This document shows positions 1 to 7,699 of a stretch of DNA of 64,000 nucleotides, one piece after another. The translations under genes and the position numbers were made by a program. Location of the stretch: contig NC_014166.1 in assembly GCF_000092245.1 (NCBI RefSeq), forward strand, positions 2,170,001 through 2,234,000. Reading direction: 5' to 3'. This DNA is from Arcobacter nitrofigilis DSM 7299 (GTDB lineage Bacteria > Campylobacterota > Campylobacteria > Campylobacterales > Arcobacteraceae). How positions within the stretch are numbered: the first letter of the stretch is position 1; every line of letters begins with the position of its first letter. The notes under the pieces were generated by a model. The model ran no database searches and had not been told where the DNA came from. It saw only the letters and a program-made list of their open reading frames with translations.

Positions 1-1012
1 GATTTTTTGGTGGATTTGAAGTAGTTCCTGCCATCTTAAGTTTATATGGTAATAATATAGTTTGAGGATTTGAATTATCAATAATAAGACTAAGAAGTTG
101 TTTAAATGCTTCTTTCCCCATATCAAGAGAAGGCTGTACAACAGTAGAAAGAGTTGGATCTATTAATTCTCCAATTTTTATTCCATCAAAACCAATAACA
201 GATACATTATTAGGTACTTGAATATTTATTCTTTTTAATAAAGAAATTACATTTAAAGCTATTGCATCATTTGAACAAAAAAGTGCTGTGGGAGGATTTG
301 CTTTAGAATAAATTGATTTTAGTTCTTCTTCTATATTTGCTTCAGTTGAATCTATTTCAATTAGTTCAATTTTATTAAATCCTTTTTTATTTAAATAATT
401 AACAAAGGCTTGTTGTCGTAATATTGCCCTATCCGACAGATTTTGTGAGATACTTATCATCCCAAAACGTCTATGTCCCAAGTTTAAAAATGCTTTTGCC
501 ACATCTTCTGAGGCTTTTGCATTATCAATACTCACGATACTTCGATTAGGATTTAAAGTATTATTATAAAGTAAGACATAAGGGACTTTTTCTTTATCCA
601 ACTTTTTTAAAAGAAGACTATCTTGTTCACATGAGACAGTAAGAATAAGCCCATCTACACCATTGCTGAGTAAAGCTTCAATTGCACTTTCTTCATAAGA
701 AGAATCATATTCTGTATTTGTTATTAATATAGTATAACCATACTCTCTAGCCAATTGTTGAATACCTGTCATGGCATCTGAAAATACTGGATTAGAAAGG
801 CTTGGTAACATTACACCTATTAATTTAGATTTTCCAGTTCTTAGACTTCTTCCTATGATATTTGGTCTAAATTTTAGTTCTTCTATTGCGTGTTCTATTT
901 TTTTAGCAGTTTGAGGACTAACATTTCCTGTTTTATTAATGTATCGAGAAACAGAGGCTATTGAAACACCTGCACTTTTTGAAACATCTTTTATAGTTAA
1001 TCCCAAAATCAT
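1..1012 (-). CDS. LacI-family transcriptional regulator (3' end cut by window edge)
   Basis: Translating leftward from the ATG at 1010-1012 gives an uninterrupted frame to base 1, about 337 codons with no stop. The N-terminus starts LTIKDVSKSAGVSIASVSRY, the typical LacI/GalR helix-turn-helix. It is followed by the hinge-helix stretch and a periplasmic-binding-protein-like effector domain with the usual IGV and VSIDN segments. Family members are usually 330-345 aa, so only a few C-terminal residues should be missing. Such proteins repress sugar or nucleoside uptake and catabolism genes. The target lies outside the window, so the ligand cannot be named. The 88 bp to the next gene hold nothing clear. 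Confidence 0.9.
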   Translation of the reverse strand, partial: MILGLTIKDVSKSAGVSIASVSRYINKTGNVSPQTAKKIEHAIEELKFRPNIIGRSLRTGKSKLIGVMLPSLSNPVFSDAMTGIQQLAREYGYTILITNTEYDSSYEESAIEALLSNGVDGLILTVSCEQDSLLLKKLDKEKVPYVLLYNNTLNPNRSIVSIDNAKASEDVAKAFLNLGHRRFGMISISQNLSDRAILRQQAFVNYLNKKGFNKIELIEIDSTEANIEEELKSIYSKANPPTALFCSNDAIALNVISLLKRINIQVPNNVSVIGFDGIKIGELIDPTLSTVVQPSLDMGKEAFKQLLSLIIDNSNPQTILLPYKLKMAGTTSNPPKN

Positions 1013-1100
1013 CCTTTAAACTAATAAATAATTAATAAAATGATTCTATCTTTTTTCTAATTTAAATGGACTTACAAAATAAAAAATAATTTTATACAAT

Positions 1101-4100
1101 TTACTCTTTCTCATATAGAACAAATCTATTTCTTCCACTCTCTTTTGCTTTATACAAAGCACTATCTGTATGATTATAAATATGTTCAGATATTTCTATT
1201 TCATCTGCATAAGCTACATATAATCCAAGAGATGCAGTTATATAATCACTTGCTTTATTGTGTTTATGTTCGATTTTCAAATCTTCTATTTTTTCATTAA
1301 TCAATTTAGCAAAATTAAGAGCATCTTCTTTATCTTTTGGAATAAATATTATAGCAAACTCTTCTCCACCTATTCTAAATGGAATATCAGTTGAGCGTTT
1401 ACATACTTCTTTTAGTCTTTTACCAATACTTTCTAAAACATAATCACCTTTTTGATGCCCATAAAAATCATTGTATTGTTTGAAAAAATCTACATCTAAA
1501 ATAATCAATGCAAAAAAATGATTAGTACGTTTTACACGGCTTAACTCTTTTTCAAAAATCTCATTAAAATGTCTTCTATTATATAGTTTTGTCAATTCAT
1601 CTGTAATTGATATACTCTCAATTGTCTTCTTATCACTTATATCATGGCGAATTGCTGTATAACCTATAATATTTTTCTTTTTATCAAAAATAGGGGAAAT
1701 CGTTGCATCTACCCAATAATAACCTCCATTTTTCTTTTTATTTTTTATTTCGCCTGTCCATTTTTTTCCACTTGAAATAGTACTCCATAATTCAGAAAAT
1801 AACTCTTTTGGCATATCTTCATGTCTTATTATTCTGTGATTATTACCTAATAATTCTTCTTTTGTATAGCCACTAATATCACAAAATGCTTGAGAAACAG
1901 AGACTATTATTCCTTTTTTGTCTGTTGAAGAAGTTAAAACATTCTCATCTACCATATTTAAATATTCTGATAGTTTATTATTAAGTTTATTTATCGCTCT
2001 ATTTTTAATTATAATAATAAAAAGAATAATAGAAAAAATAAGAATAACATAAAATAAAGGTTTAAAATTTATATTCTCTTCATATTTTATCGATAACCAT
2101 TTATTTAAAATCTCTTTATTTTTTTCTTCTGATATATTTGATATTAATTTATTCATTATTTCATTTAATTGAGGTTCATCATTTCTTGTTGCCATAGGGA
2201 AACCTATTATTTTATCCAATTTACCAGCTATTTTTAGATTTGCAACAAAATTCTCTTGAATATTATAAGCTACAAGAGGAAGAACATCTATAAAACCATA
2301 AACCTCGTTATTGTCAACTTTTGCTAATCCCTCTTTTGCATCTTTAACTTCTACAATATTTATGTCAGGATATTCATTTTTAAGTATTTCAGCATATCCA
2401 TAACCTTTTACAACAGCTAATTTTTCAAATTCTAAACTCGAAATATCATTCACAAAAGGTTTATCAACTTTTGTTGCAATCACTAAATTCATATTCACCA
2501 AGTTTTTAGTAATATTAAAACCTGTACTATATTTTTTCCTATTTTTCATCATAGTTATAAAATCACAAGCTCTATTTTGTGCTAAAGAAATAGTATCTAA
2601 CCAATTTTTGCTTTTGACTAATTCAATAGGAATAGGCAACTCTTTTTCAAAGAGTTTGATATATTCAGAAGCTATTCCCTCATATTTACCTTTTTCTATT
2701 TTTTCAAAAGGCAACCAATTTGGATCTATGCACATTTTTAGTTTTTTCTTATTTAATAAATATTTATACTCTTCATCTGTAAAGTTTACTTTACTTGATG
2801 GTTTTATATTTAACCACTTATCTTTTAAGTCTATAACTTTATTATGAGACATTTCTCTATTTGCTTTTTCTAATATAGATTTAAGAAGATTATTTCCCTT
2901 CGAAACTCCCATATATAAGAGTGTTTCGTTGGGTATATATTTTACATTTTTAAATTGTATTATTTCTAAATTACTTAACCAATGTTGTTTAATATAATAT
3001 TCTGTAGTCGCCAAATTACCGATAAAAGCATCTGCTAAACCAGTAGATACTGCTTCCGCTCCTTTTTTTGTGCTAGATGCTAAATATAGTTTTTGATTAG
3101 GATATTTATTTTTCAAAATAGTATGCAAAAATGATTTATTTAATACAGCTATTGTCTTATCTTTTAAATCACCAAAAGAATTAATACCGGAACCCTTTCT
3201 AATGGCTAAACTTGGCTGATAAGTTATGTGCTCAATATCAGTAAAATCAAGGAATTCACTTCTTTCTTTATTAATTGCTATATGAGGTATAATATCAAGT
3301 TTCCCATCTTTTATCATATCAAGATATTCTTTCCAACTCTTTTGTCCAACAAACTCTATTTTAACCCCAAGAATTTTTGCTAACAAATTCATGTAATCTA
3401 CTGTATAACCTTGAGGTTTATTATTTTCATAAAAGTTATAAGGTGGAAAGGCACTTAAATTTTGCACTTTTAAGACAGGATGATTTTCTAGATATTCTTT
3501 TTCTTCTTGGGTCAGATTTATCTTTGCCTTATCTATAATATAATCTTTAAATATAAAATCATTTACATTAAATGACTTTACATTTGAACCAAACTCTTTA
3601 TATAAATCTGAGATATATCTAATTCTACCTTTATCAATACTTCCTAAAGGTATTATTTCTCTGGAAATGAGTTTTTCTATGGCTTTTGCTTCATATCGTA
3701 AATGTTCAACTGACTTTGAAGAATTATATTTATTATGTATTAATTGAATAATCTCTTCTTGGTGTTCTAAAGCATAATTCCAACCTTTTAATGTCGCTTC
3801 TTTAAACTTTTTGACTCTTTGGGGATGGTTTTTTGCTTCATTTTCACTTGTAAACAAAATATCTCCATAAAAGTCAAAACCATAATTAGAAGGATTGATA
3901 ATATTGATATCTATATTATTTTTTTTAAAATAAAAAGGCTCATTACTCAAATATACAGGAGAAGCATCAACTTTCTTATCCAAAAGTTTTAGATAATCAT
4001 CTTTTTCTCTTTCTCTAATAAAGTTTGGTTTTATTTTTAACTTTTGCAGCATAGCTAATATTGCAAAGCCATCTGTATCATTAGGATAAAAAAGAACATT

Positions 4101-4475
4101 TTTTCCCTCTAAATCATAAGGGGAGTTAATACCACTATTTTTTAAAGATATTAAAGCACTAGCACTATGTTGGAAAATAGGAGATACAATAACTACAGGT
4201 TCAGCATGTGCTTTATACAGTATCAGTATAGAATCTGAAACTCCATACTGGGCTTTACCTTTTACTACTTCTTCTATATTATTATATTTAAGGTCTCTTT
4301 GCTTAATCTCAACATCTAAGCCAACATCTTTATAAAAGCCTTTTTCTTTTGCTGCATAATATCCTGCAAATTGGAATTGATGGAACCATTTAAGCTGTAA
4401 AGTTACTTTTTCATCTGAATAAAGAAAAGTAAATAAAAATGCTATTAAAATGAATTTTAAAGTTATTTTTGCCAT
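1101..4475 (-). CDS. Membrane diguanylate cyclase with three tandem periplasmic binding domains, PAS and GGDEF
   Basis: This 1124-aa sensor probably makes cyclic di-GMP in response to a periplasmic small molecule. Order: signal peptide (about 1-20), NMT1/THI5-like binding domain (about 22-300), two bacterial extracellular solute-binding family 3 domains (about 330-555 and 578-790), one transmembrane helix (about 804-826), a PAS domain (about 838-955) and a C-terminal GGDEF domain. The active-site motif is GGEEF starting at residue 1036. An intact RxxD inhibitory site (R1027 to D1030) sits five residues before it, so product inhibition is expected. No EAL domain follows. Solute-binding family 3 domains often bind amino acids and NMT1 domains bind thiamine-pyrimidine-like compounds, but the ligands here are not predictable. 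It stands alone between oppositely functioning neighbours. Confidence 0.92.
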   Translation of the reverse strand: MAKITLKFILIAFLFTFLYSDEKVTLQLKWFHQFQFAGYYAAKEKGFYKDVGLDVEIKQRDLKYNNIEEVVKGKAQYGVSDSILILYKAHAEPVVIVSPIFQHSASALISLKNSGINSPYDLEGKNVLFYPNDTDGFAILAMLQKLKIKPNFIREREKDDYLKLLDKKVDASPVYLSNEPFYFKKNNIDINIINPSNYGFDFYGDILFTSENEAKNHPQRVKKFKEATLKGWNYALEHQEEIIQLIHNKYNSSKSVEHLRYEAKAIEKLISREIIPLGSIDKGRIRYISDLYKEFGSNVKSFNVNDFIFKDYIIDKAKINLTQEEKEYLENHPVLKVQNLSAFPPYNFYENNKPQGYTVDYMNLLAKILGVKIEFVGQKSWKEYLDMIKDGKLDIIPHIAINKERSEFLDFTDIEHITYQPSLAIRKGSGINSFGDLKDKTIAVLNKSFLHTILKNKYPNQKLYLASSTKKGAEAVSTGLADAFIGNLATTEYYIKQHWLSNLEIIQFKNVKYIPNETLLYMGVSKGNNLLKSILEKANREMSHNKVIDLKDKWLNIKPSSKVNFTDEEYKYLLNKKKLKMCIDPNWLPFEKIEKGKYEGIASEYIKLFEKELPIPIELVKSKNWLDTISLAQNRACDFITMMKNRKKYSTGFNITKNLVNMNLVIATKVDKPFVNDISSLEFEKLAVVKGYGYAEILKNEYPDINIVEVKDAKEGLAKVDNNEVYGFIDVLPLVAYNIQENFVANLKIAGKLDKIIGFPMATRNDEPQLNEIMNKLISNISEEKNKEILNKWLSIKYEENINFKPLFYVILIFSIILFIIIIKNRAINKLNNKLSEYLNMVDENVLTSSTDKKGIIVSVSQAFCDISGYTKEELLGNNHRIIRHEDMPKELFSELWSTISSGKKWTGEIKNKKKNGGYYWVDATISPIFDKKKNIIGYTAIRHDISDKKTIESISITDELTKLYNRRHFNEIFEKELSRVKRTNHFFALIILDVDFFKQYNDFYGHQKGDYVLESIGKRLKEVCKRSTDIPFRIGGEEFAIIFIPKDKEDALNFAKLINEKIEDLKIEHKHNKASDYITASLGLYVAYADEIEISEHIYNHTDSALYKAKESGRNRFVLYEKE

Positions 4476-4570
4476 AAATATCCAATTCTTTTTGTTTAGT
4501 ATATCAAAATATTAAATAATATGAAACTTACTAAACATTTTAGTTATAAAAAAATTATATTAAGTAAGCT

Positions 4571-5401
4571 TTATTTTTTTACTTCTTCATACGCTAATAT
4601 AACTCTCTTACGATTTATACCCCATCTATATCCAGCCATTGTTGCACTTTTTGAAATGACTCTATGACAAGGGATTAAATAAGCAATATGATTTGCTCCA
4701 ATTGCACTTGCTACTGCTCTTACTGCTTTTGGTTTACCAAGTAAATTTGCTACATCTGAATAATTTAAAACTTTACCTTTGGGAATATTTATTAGTGCTT
4801 TCCAAACATTTATTTGAAAATTTGTTCCTTTTATAAAAATATCTGTTTTTTCATTATTGATAAAAATTTTATCCAATAACTTTTGTGCTTTTTTATCATC
4901 TTGGATAAAATTTGCACTCTCCCAAGAGGATTTGAGTCTCTTTAAAACCTCAGCATAACTATCATCATAAAACTCCAAAGCACATATACCTTTTTTGGTA
5001 CTTGCAAGCATAGTTTTACCAAAAGTTGAGAATCCAAAACCATAAGTTATATCAAGATTTTCACCCATTTTTTTATATTCATTTGGTGTCACTCCTATAA
5101 AATTAACAAAGAGTTCATGTAGTCTACTAGAACTTGATAATCCCAAATCAATAGAAGTATCAAGTATAGATTTAGAATTAAGAAGTTTCTCTTTTGCATA
5201 AGAAAAAGTAGTTGCTTGTAAAAACTGCATAGGAGTTACTCCCACATACTCTTTAAATATTCTTGAAAAATGATGTTTACTCATTCCTACATATTTAGCT
5301 ACCTCATCCAAGTTTGGTTGAAAAGAGTAGTTTTCATCAAAATATCCAATAGCTTTTTTAATGTCTTCGTAGTATTTACTTTTTTCTTCTAGTTTATTCA
5401 T
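4571..5401 (-). CDS. AraC-type regulator fused to O6-alkylguanine-DNA methyltransferase (Ada-like)
   Basis: The 276-aa protein has an AraC-type double helix-turn-helix domain (about 15-115) and a methylated-DNA-protein cysteine methyltransferase domain (about 120-276). The active-site motif PCHRVI is present with the acceptor cysteine near residue 245, so it should repair O6-methylguanine by suicidal methyl transfer. It lacks the N-terminal zinc-cysteine methyl-phosphotriester domain of E. coli Ada, which is about 355 aa. Inducer sensing by that route is therefore absent, and the DNA-binding domain may simply tether the repair enzyme. Shortened Ada forms like this are known in several bacteria. 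It is transcribed alone, 51 bp downstream of the thioredoxin-like gene on the same strand. Confidence 0.9.
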   Translation of the reverse strand: MNKLEEKSKYYEDIKKAIGYFDENYSFQPNLDEVAKYVGMSKHHFSRIFKEYVGVTPMQFLQATTFSYAKEKLLNSKSILDTSIDLGLSSSSRLHELFVNFIGVTPNEYKKMGENLDITYGFGFSTFGKTMLASTKKGICALEFYDDSYAEVLKRLKSSWESANFIQDDKKAQKLLDKIFINNEKTDIFIKGTNFQINVWKALINIPKGKVLNYSDVANLLGKPKAVRAVASAIGANHIAYLIPCHRVISKSATMAGYRWGINRKRVILAYEEVKK

Positions 5402-5452
5402 AATAGAAGTATATTATTTAAAACAAAAATTTACAATCCGAATCTTGCTATT

Positions 5453-5947
5453 TTATTTACTCAGTAACATTCTAATATAAAGACCAATTGTACTTGTGTA
5501 CCCTACTTCACTAAATCTTAGCTTTTTGTCTTTATTATAAATAAATGTTGTAGGGAAACCTTTGATATTAAACTTTTGAGAATAAAGTCCATCTTCATCA
5601 TTTACAACTTTAAAGGTGAGTTTATTATCCTTTAAATACTTTTGTATCTCTTCTTTACTTCCAGATTGAACTGCTATAGTTATTACCTCATACTCTTTAG
5701 AGATTTTTTCTATATTTGAGGCTTCTACTTTACAAATAGGACACCATGCGGCCCAAAAATGAATAAGTACGGGCTTATCTTTAGGTATATCATAAGTTTT
5801 GCCATCAAGAAGAGTGAAGGTATTTATATCTAGTCTATCTTTGTTTAAATCAAGCGATTTATAATAACTAATCCCATTCATAGCTATTATCAACATCAAT
5901 ACAATTATAATACCCTCTTTAAGATACTTTTTTATTTTGTCTTTCAT
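5453..5947 (-). CDS. Membrane-anchored thioredoxin-like protein (TlpA/ScsD type)
   Basis: The 164-aa protein has one N-terminal transmembrane segment (about 12-29) followed by a periplasmic thioredoxin fold. The redox motif is WCPIC with cysteines at about 69 and 72, and a GFPTTF segment supplies the cis-proline loop. The layout matches TlpA/ResA/ScsD-type thiol-disulfide proteins that act on periplasmic cysteines, for example in cytochrome c maturation or copper tolerance. No cytochrome maturation or copper genes are adjacent, so the partner is unknown. The gene ends 51 bp before the Ada-like gene and may be co-transcribed with it. Its own start region faces the divergent AraC-type regulator. 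Confidence 0.85.
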   Translation of the reverse strand: MKDKIKKYLKEGIIIVLMLIIAMNGISYYKSLDLNKDRLDINTFTLLDGKTYDIPKDKPVLIHFWAAWCPICKVEASNIEKISKEYEVITIAVQSGSKEEIQKYLKDNKLTFKVVNDEDGLYSQKFNIKGFPTTFIYNKDKKLRFSEVGYTSTIGLYIRMLLSK

Positions 5948-6083
5948 CTTTTACCTTACTTGAAATTCTAAGAATAGTAATTATAGTTTTATATTGTTGG
6001 TAATGTGTTTAGGTGAAATTTATTTTTAGGTTAATTATAAATTTCATTTTAAGTTAAAAAGAGTTATTATTCTATAAACATAT

Positions 6084-6102
6084 AATAATAATGATTATTA
6101 TT
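6084..6102. promoter_or_regulatory. Fur-box-like palindrome upstream of the AraC regulator
   Basis: The 19-base site AATAATAATGATTATTATT is a perfect 9-1-9 inverted repeat. By hand count it matches the GATAATGATAATCATTATC Fur consensus at 14 of 19 positions. It ends 27 bp before the regulator start codon. The base composition is very AT-rich, so a chance match is possible. The perfect symmetry and the similar sites at three other island promoters support iron control. Confidence 0.55.
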
Positions 6103-6129
6103 GTTATTATTTAAATTTAAAGGTTATCT

Positions 6130-7116
6130 ATGTCAATAATTTTACAAAGAAAAGAATATTTAGAAAAAGTTGAAAAAATATATCCTTTAGACACTCCACA
6201 AAAAAAGAGTGCCAACTTTAATAACAAAATTTTTAAAAAAACATCTTTTTATCATTATAGAATGGGATTAGGAATTTCATATTTATTCTTTAATTCTAGT
6301 TTTGAGAAAAACATTACTATGGAATCAAAACATGAAGCTAATGACATTTCATTTATAACATTTAATCAATCTATACACCCTATAAAACTGCAAGATTTTA
6401 GTAAAAAGAATGACTACATCTTCAAACCTAAACATTACACAATAGGAAAAATAAATGAAAACTTTCAATCTTATAATACCTATTCAAGTAATAAAGAATA
6501 TTGTACACATTATATTTTTTTTGAAAATAAAATATTTCAAGATTTGTTAAAAGAAGATTTAACTCAAAAGTCATTGTATGAAGTAGATGGCTTTAAAATC
6601 ATGGAAGAGATGATAACCAATGAAAAACAAAAATTAATTTTAAATGAATTGCCAACATTATTCTCCCTTGAAGGCAAACTCCAAGAGTTATATTTAGAAT
6701 CAAAAATTATAGATTTAATTTATATAACATTAAATGATATAAAAAATTTATCTTTAAAAGAGAGTTTTGAACTCAATTCAAAAGATATTGAATGCTTGTA
6801 TAAAGCAAAAGAAATTTTAACAAAAAATATTTCAAATCCTCCATCTTTAAAAATGTTAGCACATCAATCTGCAATCAATGAATTTAAACTTAAAAAAGGA
6901 TTTAAGAAACTTTTTGGCAATACTGTTTTTGGATTTTTACAAGAATATAGACTAAATGAAGCTAAAAAGATACTTCTAAATAATGAAATAAATATTAATG
7001 AAGTTTCTTCATTGGTTGGATATAAAAATGTTAGTCATTTTAGTAAAATATTTAAAGAATATTTTGGTGTAAACCCCATACAAATTAAAAAAAACCAGAA
7101 AAAAGTTTATATTTAA
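6130..7116 (+). CDS. AraC-family regulator of the metallophore island (YbtA/PchR-like role)
   Basis: The 328-aa protein has a poorly conserved N-terminal region (about 1-220) and a C-terminal AraC-type DNA-binding domain (about 225-325), including the second-helix signature region around VGYKNVSHFSKIFKEYFGV. In yersiniabactin and pyochelin loci, AraC-type proteins (YbtA, PchR) activate biosynthesis and receptor genes when bound to the ferric siderophore. This gene's size, layout and position just upstream of the synthase operon suggest the same role. The inferred ligand is the product of this cluster. A Fur-like palindrome lies in its own promoter. The nearest start is ATG 6130 with AAAGG upstream. 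Function is inferred from context; only the family assignment is direct. Confidence 0.82.
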   Translation: MSIILQRKEYLEKVEKIYPLDTPQKKSANFNNKIFKKTSFYHYRMGLGISYLFFNSSFEKNITMESKHEANDISFITFNQSIHPIKLQDFSKKNDYIFKPKHYTIGKINENFQSYNTYSSNKEYCTHYIFFENKIFQDLLKEDLTQKSLYEVDGFKIMEEMITNEKQKLILNELPTLFSLEGKLQELYLESKIIDLIYITLNDIKNLSLKESFELNSKDIECLYKAKEILTKNISNPPSLKMLAHQSAINEFKLKKGFKKLFGNTVFGFLQEYRLNEAKKILLNNEININEVSSLVGYKNVSHFSKIFKEYFGVNPIQIKKNQKKVYI

Positions 7117-7452
7117 TATTTACTTTTTCAAGTTCTTATTAATAAAATAATTAAGTTTCTTTTAATAGTTTAAAATATAATTATCGGCCTTAAACTTTGC
7201 AGTAAAATTCCAAATTAAATTAAACTATTTTAATTCATTTATAGTTGCACATTTAATTAAGTTTTCTTATTCTTTATAGTGATTATTAAAGCTTTATCTT
7301 TTATATCTTTCTTTTAGGGTTAACTGTGTGAATTTTTTCCTAAATATTTTCCTATTTTGTGGTAAAAAAGGATATCAAATATTTTGTTAATCCTTCCCAT
7401 CCCTTATTTCTAGAAATTATGCATTTATGATTTGATTGGGGAAACCATTCTT

Positions 7453-7484
7453 TATTTGAATAATATATGAATTCATTTCAAATA
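7453..7484. promoter_or_regulatory. Inverted repeat, candidate AraC-type activator site
   Basis: TATTTGAA (7453-7460) and TTCAAATA (7477-7484) form a perfect 8-bp inverted repeat with 16 bases between them. A second palindrome, ATGAATTCAT, lies inside at 7467-7476. The repeat ends about 35 bases before the predicted -35 element, where AraC-type activators of siderophore operons commonly bind. The regulator assignment is inference; I found no second copy upstream of the receptor gene. Confidence 0.35.
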
Positions 7485-7515
7485 CAATAAATTAAAATCC
7501 TCTCAACATAAAAAT

Positions 7516-7549
7516 AATATTGATAATCATTATAATATTTATATATAAT
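7516..7549 (+). promoter_or_regulatory. Predicted Fur-repressed sigma-70 promoter of the biosynthetic operon
   Basis: Bases 7516-7534 match the 19-base Fur consensus at 16 positions, the best match in the window. TTGATA (7520-7525) and TATAAT (7544-7549) are spaced by 18 bases and make a good -35/-10 pair. The Fur site covers the -35 element and the start of the spacer, the classic arrangement for iron repression. A second TATAAT at 7531-7536 is an alternative -10. Transcription would start near 7556, leaving a leader of about 145 bases. Confidence 0.6.
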
Positions 7550-7699
7550 ATCAAAAGAAATAACAAAGAATAGTAAAAAAAACCAAAAATAATCTATTCT
7601 CAATAAAAGAAAAAATCTCAAAAAGTTACCAATTTATTTTAATTTTTTGGATTTAATAATTTTATTTCTAACAATAATATAATTTTGGGAGTAATAAAG

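Larger units (their letters stand above)
7117..7699. other. 583-bp intergenic control region before the biosynthetic operon
   Basis: I see no convincing open reading frame here. The right half holds the main regulatory signals: an inverted repeat at 7453-7484, a Fur-like box and a sigma-70-type promoter at 7516-7549, then an AT-rich leader of roughly 145 bases up to the start codon at 7700. The left half (7117-7440) is AT-rich with short palindromes such as TTTCTAGAAA near 7408, to which I cannot assign a function. Confidence 0.6.

Noticed and set aside
7117-7684. Possible small gene or riboswitch before the biosynthetic operon
   Set aside because: Open frames are very short (for example ATG at 7420 stops after three codons), and the AT-rich leader shows no recognisable riboswitch core.
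7685-7699. TTG start five codons upstream for the FAAL gene
   Set aside because: The GGGAG ribosome site overlaps this extension and is correctly spaced for ATG 7700.
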